Assembly: GCF_900142675.1 (NCBI RefSeq)
Contig: NZ_FRBS01000002.1
Coordinates: forward strand, 1-64,000
Direction: 5' to 3'
Length of the DNA: 64,000 nt
Source: Shouchella rhizosphaerae
GTDB lineage: Bacteria; Bacillota; Bacilli; Bacillales; Bacillaceae_D
This document shows positions 58,338 through 64,000 of this stretch, one piece after another. How positions within the stretch are numbered: the first letter of the stretch is position 1; each line of letters opens with the position of its first letter. Under the pieces are notes generated by a model. It was not told the DNA's origin, did not search any database, and saw nothing but the letters and a program-made list of their open reading frames with translations. A program made the position numbers and the translations under genes.

Positions 58338-58523
58338 CTAAATAACAAAAGCAATAATCACGACGACAATGACGGAAATCGGCACTATTAAAAAATAGAG
58401 CCATGTAAAGGTTTTTAAGCTTTTTTCGCTGCTGTAGGAAGAATCGGTCGATTTCATAGCGAATAACGATACAATTAAACCAATTAAACAAATCAATCCA
58501 ATAATGATATAGAGCGCAATCAT
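58338..58523 (-). CDS. 61-residue two-helix membrane protein
   Basis: The minus-strand frame starts at ATG 58523 after the strong SD GAGGAG. It encodes two hydrophobic helices (MIALYIIIGLICLIGLIVSLF and FLIVPISVIVVVIIAFVI) around a Ser/Lys-rich loop. The good SD makes expression likely. I do not recognise a family. It is convergent with the TauE-like gene. Confidence 0.75.
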   Translation of the reverse strand: MIALYIIIGLICLIGLIVSLFAMKSTDSSYSSEKSLKTFTWLYFLIVPISVIVVVIIAFVI

Positions 58524-58775
58524 GTTGATCTCCTCGTTTCAGTAAACATTCCATAGTGGCTAACAATTTTACCGTACCATATTAAAGAACCGTTTGGAAT
58601 AACGCCGCTGTTTTTGTTTATGTAGAACGGCTTAAACCGATCTTCTCCTTTGGCCGCTTAGTCGTTTTAGCAAGCGTCCTCCTTCAATGATTATCACGCC
58701 ATTCTCTAAAGGAAATGGTCCTATCCTCTTCTCCATCGGCATAAACATAGTTTTAAGGGGGATTCCTATCTCGGT

Positions 58776-58808
58776 TTTACAAGGTGATCGTTCGTGTTTA
58801 CACGGTGA
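58776..58808 (+). repeat. Two 12-base direct repeats, 21-base period
   Basis: TTTACAAGGTGA (58776-58787) and TTTACACGGTGA (58797-58808) differ at one base and start 21 bases apart, two helical turns. They lie about 80 bases before the promoter -35 and could bind a dimeric activator. Confidence 0.45.
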
Positions 58809-58890
58809 GAAGAAGGGTGCATGAAAATTTAATTGAATTTTCTTTTTATTAGTAAGGGGGATAAGGAGGAGTAATTCTTATAAAGTTGGG

Positions 58891-58919
58891 TTGACTTATA
58901 TGAATTATATGGTTTAATA
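58891..58919 (+). promoter_or_regulatory. Promoter of the peptide transporter operon
   Basis: TTGACT (58891-58896), 17-base spacer, TTAATA (58914-58919). Confidence 0.6.
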
Positions 58920-58971
58920 AGTCTTAGTTTATGTTGTAAAAAATGAATGGAGTTGTGAAGGAGGAGTTAGA

Positions 58972-60705
58972 TTGGTTTTAAGACAAAAATGGCTCTACCC
59001 TGGTTTTCTTACAGTGGCATTGTTAGGCGCTTGCAATACGGAGATGGGCGCGGATGATTCAACCCGTTCTGTAGAGGAGAACGGCGAAAACGAAGAGGAA
59101 CCAACGGTTGTAGAAGATGTAAAGGTAAAAGCGGCTGATCCATCCTCCTCACCTGCATTAGCAAGCAATCGAGGGAATACGGTTGTTGTTGGTTTACAGG
59201 AGCCTGGAGGCATCTTTACGCCTCATTTTAATACAAGTGGCTATGATGGAAATGTGCAAGCTGTCATGTTTCCGCCCCTTGTTGACATAAATGAAAAGGG
59301 GGAGCCATTCGGGCGGCTTGCAGAGGATTGGGACATCTCGGAAGATGAATTAACGTATACATATTATTTACGGGATGACCTGAAATTTGATGACGGCTCT
59401 CCTCTTACTGCCAATGATGTAGCTTTTACGGTAACGCTTTTGTTTGATCCGGATTATCCAGGAACGACAGATTTGACAGAAACCAACTTGGTTGGCGGCC
59501 TCGATTATAAGGAAGGCGATGCTGACAGCATTGCGGGCATTCATGTAATTGACGATCAAACGATTGAATTTCAGCTAGAAGAACCAAATGCGCGAGCGTT
59601 GACTCTGCTTGGCGGCACTGTGCTTAGTGAAAACTATTACGGAGAGAAATACGAAAAAGGCGACTTGGATTATATGAGTGACTATCATTTAAAGCCACTT
59701 GGGGCAGGCCCTTTTAAATTTGAGGCGTACCATCCTGGAGAAGAGATTCGGTTCTCGGCCAATGAGCATTATTATAATGGCAAGCCAGAGGTCGATACAT
59801 TTGTGTACCGAACGACGGAAGGGGATTCGCAACAGTTTTTCCAAACTGGGGAATTGGATTACAGCGGTTTTGTCGCTACGAAAGATAATTTTGAACTGCT
59901 GGAGTCAATGGAGTTTGCCAATATTGATCTGTATACTTCGTCGAATTACAGTTATATCGCCTTTAACCATGAGTCCGAGGTGTTTAAAGATCCGAATGTT
60001 CGGATTGCTTTTAATTTGGGGCTAGATCGGCAAGCGTACATTGACGCTCGGTTTCAAGGATACGCACAGCTAGCCAATGTCCCCGTGTCGCCTATTTCGT
60101 GGGCCTATACAGACGAAATCGAGGCGTTTCCATATGACCCTGAAGAAGCGAAGCGGCTTCTAGACGAGGCTGGATGGAAGGAAGGGCCTGACGGCATTAG
60201 AGAAAAAGACGGGCAGAAGTTAACCGTCTACTTCTTTACAACGGATGGCAGTGGCAGCAATGATATTTTTGTAACGCTCGCGCAAGAAAACTATAAAGAC
60301 ATTGGTGTCGATTTTCAAATTGAACAAATGGATTTTAATGCGTTGCTGGCACGTGTCGACAACGGCGATCATGATCTCGTGTCTTTCTCGACCACGATGC
60401 AGCCAGACCCGCATATCGGCGTGCAAGCCTTTCATTCAAGCCATACTGGCAATACATTTAAAGGGTACAAAAATGAGGAAGTCGATCGTTTAATTGAAGC
60501 CTCCGTAGCTGTAAGTGATCTTGATGCTAGGGCGGAAGCCTACCATGAGCTTTATGAAAAGTTAAAAGAAGATCCGCCAATCATTCTTCTCAATTACAAC
60601 AAATCGCTTGCGGCAACCAATGCACGTGTAGAAGGATTTGAACCGAATGGGTTTCGAGGCATTAGCTTAAGTTTAGAAAACTTGCGGGTGGTGGACACAC
60701 CTTAA
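58972..60705 (+). CDS. Peptide-type ABC transporter substrate-binding lipoprotein
   Basis: This 577-residue protein is an OppA/DppA-family (SBP_bac_5) receptor. It has a lipoprotein signal with lipobox LLGAC and Cys21, then an acidic Glu/Asn/Ser-rich linker of about 40 residues. The binding domain follows, with GEPFGRLAEDWDISEDELTY, YYLRDDLKFDDGSPLTANDV and VRIAFNLGLDRQAYID. It starts at TTG 58972 after AAGGAGGAG. The cargo could be peptides, nickel chelates or sugars; the family does not settle this. Confidence 0.93.
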   Translation: MVLRQKWLYPGFLTVALLGACNTEMGADDSTRSVEENGENEEEPTVVEDVKVKAADPSSSPALASNRGNTVVVGLQEPGGIFTPHFNTSGYDGNVQAVMFPPLVDINEKGEPFGRLAEDWDISEDELTYTYYLRDDLKFDDGSPLTANDVAFTVTLLFDPDYPGTTDLTETNLVGGLDYKEGDADSIAGIHVIDDQTIEFQLEEPNARALTLLGGTVLSENYYGEKYEKGDLDYMSDYHLKPLGAGPFKFEAYHPGEEIRFSANEHYYNGKPEVDTFVYRTTEGDSQQFFQTGELDYSGFVATKDNFELLESMEFANIDLYTSSNYSYIAFNHESEVFKDPNVRIAFNLGLDRQAYIDARFQGYAQLANVPVSPISWAYTDEIEAFPYDPEEAKRLLDEAGWKEGPDGIREKDGQKLTVYFFTTDGSGSNDIFVTLAQENYKDIGVDFQIEQMDFNALLARVDNGDHDLVSFSTTMQPDPHIGVQAFHSSHTGNTFKGYKNEEVDRLIEASVAVSDLDARAEAYHELYEKLKEDPPIILLNYNKSLAATNARVEGFEPNGFRGISLSLENLRVVDTP

Positions 60706-60733
60706 AAAGAGGGGTGTCTATCCCCCTCTTTTT
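60704..60733 (+). terminator. Terminator or attenuator between the binding protein and permease genes
   Basis: AAAAAGAGGGG pairs exactly with CCCCTCTTTTT around an eight-base loop, overlapping the stop codon. It would give more receptor than membrane subunits. Confidence 0.7.
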
Positions 60734-60759
60734 AACGTTTCTGACAAGGAGGGGTGGCA

Positions 60760-61716
60760 TTGGGGAATTATTTTATCAAACGGCTATTGTACTTAATCCC
60801 AACGTTGATTGGGGCATCGATTTTGATCTTTTTTTTATACTCGATGATCCCTGGCAATTTTATTGACTCCGATCCAAATTTAACTGCTGAACGAAAAGCA
60901 GAGTTATATGCGCTGTATGGGTTTGACCAACCGACAATCGTTCGTTATTTTGTGTGGATTGGAAACCTGTTGAAAGGGGATCTAGGCTATTCGCTTCAAT
61001 TCCAGCGCCCTGTCAGTGAGGTGCTTGGCCATTACATATGGAGCTCTTTTATCGTCGCCGGGGCGTCGCTCATTCTTACATGGGGCATCGCTTTAATGGT
61101 TGGCGTTGTTTCTGCGACCAAACAGTACTCTTTCTATGATGCGGCCGTTACTGTTCTTGTCTTTGCGGCGATGGCCACGCCGTCCTTTTTTCTCGGCTTG
61201 ATTGTGATCAAAATTTTCGCAGTTGACTTTGGCTGGTTTCCTGCCGGTGGGATGACAACATCCGGTGTTGAGTACAGTGGATTTGCTTATATGAAAGACG
61301 TATTAGAACATATGATATTGCCGGTTCTTGTGCTCACGATGCTTGGAATTGGCGGGTTAACGCGGTACTTTCGCACCAATATGCTAGAGGTGATTAAGCA
61401 GGATTTCATTCGTACAGCCCGTGCGAAAGGGTTAAGAGAAAAAGTGGTTGTTTACAAACATGCATTAAGAAATGCGTTGCTTCCTGCGATCACATTGTTT
61501 GCGTTTGAGTTGCCAGCGCTTTTTAGCGGCGCCATTATTACAGAACAAATTTTCAACTGGCCAGGGATAGGGGCGATTTACATGCAAGCTTTTTCCGTCA
61601 GGGATTATCCGCTCTTAATGGGATTTACGATGTTTATCGCTGTCCTGACGGTGATTAGCAATTTAATCGCCGATTTGCTTTATGGAGTCGCCGATCCCCG
61701 CGTCCGTGTTAAGTAG
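60760..61716 (+). CDS. Peptide-type ABC transporter permease (DppB/OppB-like)
   Basis: This 318-residue membrane protein has six helices. The N terminus is MGNYFIKRLLYLIPTLIGAS, the EAA loop is QDFIRTARAKGLREKVVVYKH followed by ALRNALLPAIT, and the C-terminal LIADLLYGVADPRVR is typical of DppB. I chose TTG 60760 because AAGGAGG precedes it by seven bases; an in-frame GTG at 60754 is too close to the SD. It pairs with the next permease. Confidence 0.93.
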   Translation: MGNYFIKRLLYLIPTLIGASILIFFLYSMIPGNFIDSDPNLTAERKAELYALYGFDQPTIVRYFVWIGNLLKGDLGYSLQFQRPVSEVLGHYIWSSFIVAGASLILTWGIALMVGVVSATKQYSFYDAAVTVLVFAAMATPSFFLGLIVIKIFAVDFGWFPAGGMTTSGVEYSGFAYMKDVLEHMILPVLVLTMLGIGGLTRYFRTNMLEVIKQDFIRTARAKGLREKVVVYKHALRNALLPAITLFAFELPALFSGAIITEQIFNWPGIGAIYMQAFSVRDYPLLMGFTMFIAVLTVISNLIADLLYGVADPRVRVK

Positions 61717-61729
61717 GAAGGAGGACAGC

Positions 61730-62659
61730 ATGGAACAGCAACCAAATATTCGCTCAGCGACTCCTTTTCCTACAGGCAGGGGCCAGAGGTCGTCGCTATG
61801 GAAAGAAGTGGGCAGGCGCTTTATTAAGAAGAAAATGGCGTTGTTTGGCTTAATAGTCCTAATCATTGTTTTTTTATTTAGCTTTGTCGGCCCGTTTTTT
61901 TCTCCTTATACGACAGTTGGGACGAATACGCAGGCGATTCATCAGGCCCCTAGCCTTTCTCATTGGGTAGGAACGGACCATTTAGGCCGCGATGTGCTGA
62001 CGCGTTTAATGTTGGCTGGGCGCATTTCGCTGACAGTCGGGCTTGGCGCCATGGCACTGGCTGTGACGATTGGCGGTATTCTCGGGATTTTGGCTGGTTA
62101 TTACAGAGGGATTGTCGATCAAATCATTATGAGACTAGCCGATGTGTTAATGACATTGCCTGGCTTGCCGTTGTTGTTTATTATGGCGGCTGTGATGTCG
62201 GAGTGGCGTGTGCCGGCGGAACAACGGCTCTATATCGTCATGGTCATGTTAAGCCTCGTAAATTGGCCAGGCTTGGCACGTCTCGTGCGAAGCCAAGTAC
62301 TCAGCTTAAGGGAACGGGAATTCATGCAAGCGACAGACGCGCTAGGTTTAAGAGACAGACGGAAAGTGTTTAACCACTTGCTGCCGAATGTAGTGCCTTT
62401 ATTAATCGTAACGGCGACGTTAAGTGTAGGCGGAGCGATCTTGAGTGAATCTGTGCTTAGTTTTTTCGGTTTAGGTGTAGTTCCACCTACGGCTTCATGG
62501 GGGAACATGATTAACACAGCGAATACGCTAATCGATTTTACAAACAGGCCTTGGCTTTGGGTTCCTCCTGGGTTAGCTATTTTCATCACAGTCATAGCTG
62601 TAAACCTCCTAGGCGACGGGCTTCGTGATGCGATTGATCCTAATATGAAAAGCAGGTGA
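61730..62659 (+). CDS. Peptide-type ABC transporter permease (DppC/OppC-like)
   Basis: This 309-residue membrane protein has an N-terminal cytosolic segment, six helices and the DppC sequence HWVGTDHLGRDVLTRLMLAG. The EAA loop is REFMQATDALGLRDRRKVFNH, and GVVPPTASWGNMIN is another family feature. I chose ATG 61730 after AAGGAGGA. It lies 13 bases after the first permease. Confidence 0.93.
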   Translation: MEQQPNIRSATPFPTGRGQRSSLWKEVGRRFIKKKMALFGLIVLIIVFLFSFVGPFFSPYTTVGTNTQAIHQAPSLSHWVGTDHLGRDVLTRLMLAGRISLTVGLGAMALAVTIGGILGILAGYYRGIVDQIIMRLADVLMTLPGLPLLFIMAAVMSEWRVPAEQRLYIVMVMLSLVNWPGLARLVRSQVLSLREREFMQATDALGLRDRRKVFNHLLPNVVPLLIVTATLSVGGAILSESVLSFFGLGVVPPTASWGNMINTANTLIDFTNRPWLWVPPGLAIFITVIAVNLLGDGLRDAIDPNMKSR

Positions 62660-62664
62660 GCGAT

Positions 62665-63645
62665 ATGGGTAAGCCAATACTGCAAGTAAGCAATTTGCGC
62701 ACGTGTTTTCAAACAGACGAAGGCAGTGTAAAAGCCGTTGATGATATAAGTTTTTCAGTAAAGCAAGGAGAAACGGTTTGCCTTGTAGGTGAATCAGGCT
62801 GTGGGAAGAGTGTGACAGCGATGTCGATTATGGGATTGCTGCAAGGGCAAGCCTCTGTAACAGGGAGGATGGAGTTAGCTGGAAATGAATTAACAACGTT
62901 GTCTAAGGGCGAGATGAGGCGGTTGCGTGGCAACGAATTGGCCATGATCTTCCAAGAACCGATGACTTCGTTAAATCCTGTCTTGACGATTGGTGAACAA
63001 ATGATTGAAGTTTTATTAGAACATAAACCGATCTCAAAGAAACAAGCGAGGATGAAGGCACTTGAACTCATTAAGCGAGTCGGGATTGGGCGAGAAGAGC
63101 AAGTGTTAAAATCGTATCCACATCAAATGAGCGGCGGCATGCTGCAACGAATCATGATTGCGATTGCCCTCGCTTGTGAGCCAAAAATGCTGATTGCCGA
63201 TGAACCAACGACGGCACTCGATGTTACGATCCAAGCGCAAATTCTTGAATTGTTAAAACAACTGAAAGACAGTCAAGGGATGTCGATGTTGTTAATTACT
63301 CACGATTTAGGGGTTGTCGCGGAAGTTGCTGACTATGTCGTTGTGATGTATGCAGGTAAAATCATCGAACAAGGATCGGTGCACGAGATTTTCTTTAACC
63401 CGAAGCACCCTTATACGAAAGGGTTGCTCCAAGCAAAGCCTGTCATCGGGCAAAGGAAAAAGAAACTTTATACCATCCCAGGGCAAGTTCCGCCTTTAAT
63501 TGATTTGAAACCGTCTTGCTACTTTGCTGATCGTTGCAGTCATTGCATGGACATATGCCTCGATCAAGCACCTTCCCTCATTAATGATGGCGATGAGGAA
63601 GGCCATCGCGTAGCTTGCTGGTTATACGAGAAGGTGGCGCAATGA
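62665..63645 (+). CDS. Peptide-type ABC transporter ATP-binding protein (DppD/OppD-like)
   Basis: This protein of about 326 residues has Walker [11 protein letters not shown], signature [12 protein letters not shown], Walker [14 protein letters not shown] and the switch His in [13 protein letters not shown]-terminal OppD-type extension carries [14 protein letters not shown], which often binds an iron-sulfur cluster in family members. I chose ATG 62665 after AGGTGAG. It overlaps the upstream permease region closely and the next ATPase by four bases. Confidence 0.94.
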   Translation: MGKPILQVSNLRTCFQTDEGSVKAVDDISFSVKQGETVCLVGESGCGKSVTAMSIMGLLQGQASVTGRMELAGNELTTLSKGEMRRLRGNELAMIFQEPMTSLNPVLTIGEQMIEVLLEHKPISKKQARMKALELIKRVGIGREEQVLKSYPHQMSGGMLQRIMIAIALACEPKMLIADEPTTALDVTIQAQILELLKQLKDSQGMSMLLITHDLGVVAEVADYVVVMYAGKIIEQGSVHEIFFNPKHPYTKGLLQAKPVIGQRKKKLYTIPGQVPPLIDLKPSCYFADRCSHCMDICLDQAPSLINDGDEEGHRVACWLYEKVAQ

Positions 63646-64000
63646 CAAACAAACCAGTCGTCATGGAAGTGAATCATTTAAAAAAGTACTATGAGACAAA
63701 AGCTTCTTTTTTTAATCGCCAATCAGAGCTCGTAAAAGCTGTCGATGATGTTAGTTTCGTCATACATGAAGGGGAAACGTTTGGTTTAGTCGGTGAATCA
63801 GGGAGCGGCAAGAGCACCATTGGGAAATCGATTCTTAACTTGCAGCCGTTATCTGCAGGGGAAGTCGTTTATCGGGGAAAAAATCTCCATCGTTTAAGCA
63901 AAGCAGAAATGAGAAAGGTAAGGCCCCGTATTCAGTTTGTGTTTCAAGATCCATTCAGTTCGTTAAATCCCCGTTTACGGATTGGCGATGCTTTAGCAGA
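63642..64000 (+). CDS. Peptide-type ABC transporter ATP-binding protein (DppF/OppF-like), cut by the window edge
   Basis: The first 119 codons are in the window. They show MEVNHLKKYYETKASFF, an insertion before the P-loop typical of OppF, then Walker A GESGSGKSTIGKS and the Q-loop FVFQDPFSSLNPRLRIGDAL. ATG 63642 overlaps the stop of the preceding ATPase gene. The signature and Walker B motifs lie beyond the right edge. Confidence 0.92.
   Translation, partial: MTNKPVVMEVNHLKKYYETKASFFNRQSELVKAVDDVSFVIHEGETFGLVGESGSGKSTIGKSILNLQPLSAGEVVYRGKNLHRLSKAEMRKVRPRIQFVFQDPFSSLNPRLRIGDALA

Larger units (their letters stand above)
58524..58971. other. Regulatory gap before the peptide transporter operon
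   Basis: No gene is seen in these 448 bases. They hold a pair of direct repeats (58776-58808) and a sigma-A-like promoter (58891-58919). A strong SD-like AAGGAGGAG at 58863-58871 is followed by no good reading frame. Confidence 0.55.

Overview
The window is the replication-origin region of an endospore-forming Bacillaceae chromosome. Gene order and protein sequences resemble the alkaliphilic Bacillus/Shouchella clausii group; that assignment rests on recalled similarity, not on a search. The replisome, chromosome-partition and cell-wall genes follow the Bacillus subtilis oriC order closely. Sporulation-linked genes (spoIIIJ/yidC, jag, soj-spo0J, yyaC) fit an endospore former.

Positions 1-12000 read mainly leftward from the origin: dnaA, dnaN, yaaA, recF, remB, gyrB, gyrA, then an SDR oxidoreductase, a BcrC-like undecaprenyl-pyrophosphate phosphatase, and the promoter and leader of an rRNA operon whose 16S gene lies just off the left edge. 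The origin is bipartite. DnaA-box clusters lie on both sides of dnaA, and the dnaA-dnaN gap carries an AT-rich unwinding element with a recognisable run of DnaA-trios.

Positions 12000-42061 read rightward and are core genome: rpmH-rnpA-yidC-jag, mnmE-mnmG-rsmG, noc-soj-spo0J with two perfect parS sites, a cysteine desulfurase-like enzyme, yyaC, yyzM, ychF, rpsF-ssb-rpsR, yybS-gdpP-rplI, dnaB, purA with a PurR-type operator, five tRNAs (Lys, Glu, Asp, Phe, Thr), walRKHIJ-htrA, the very short yyzF and rlmH. Most genes are co-oriented with fork movement away from the origin.

Right after rlmH the sequence becomes visibly more AT-rich and accessory. The 3' end of rlmH nearly matches the staphylococcal SCC attachment sequence. 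It is followed by a restriction-modification island (42411-47095): an unrecognised 152-residue protein coupled to an AlwI-like restriction endonuclease, a convergent Vsr-type mismatch endonuclease, about 1 kb of stop-riddled DNA, and one C5-cytosine methyltransferase. A second roughly 1 kb gene-poor stretch follows.

Positions 48113-54614 hold a catabolic operon: DUF1537 acid-sugar kinase, GntR/FCD regulator, zinc-type dehydrogenase, a three-part TRAP transporter and a class II aldolase. It probably imports and degrades a four-carbon acid sugar. The rest holds a small membrane protein, a two-gene ABC exporter, a TauE/SafE permease, two more small membrane proteins, and an oligopeptide-type ABC importer (binding protein, two permeases, two ATPases) that runs off the right edge.
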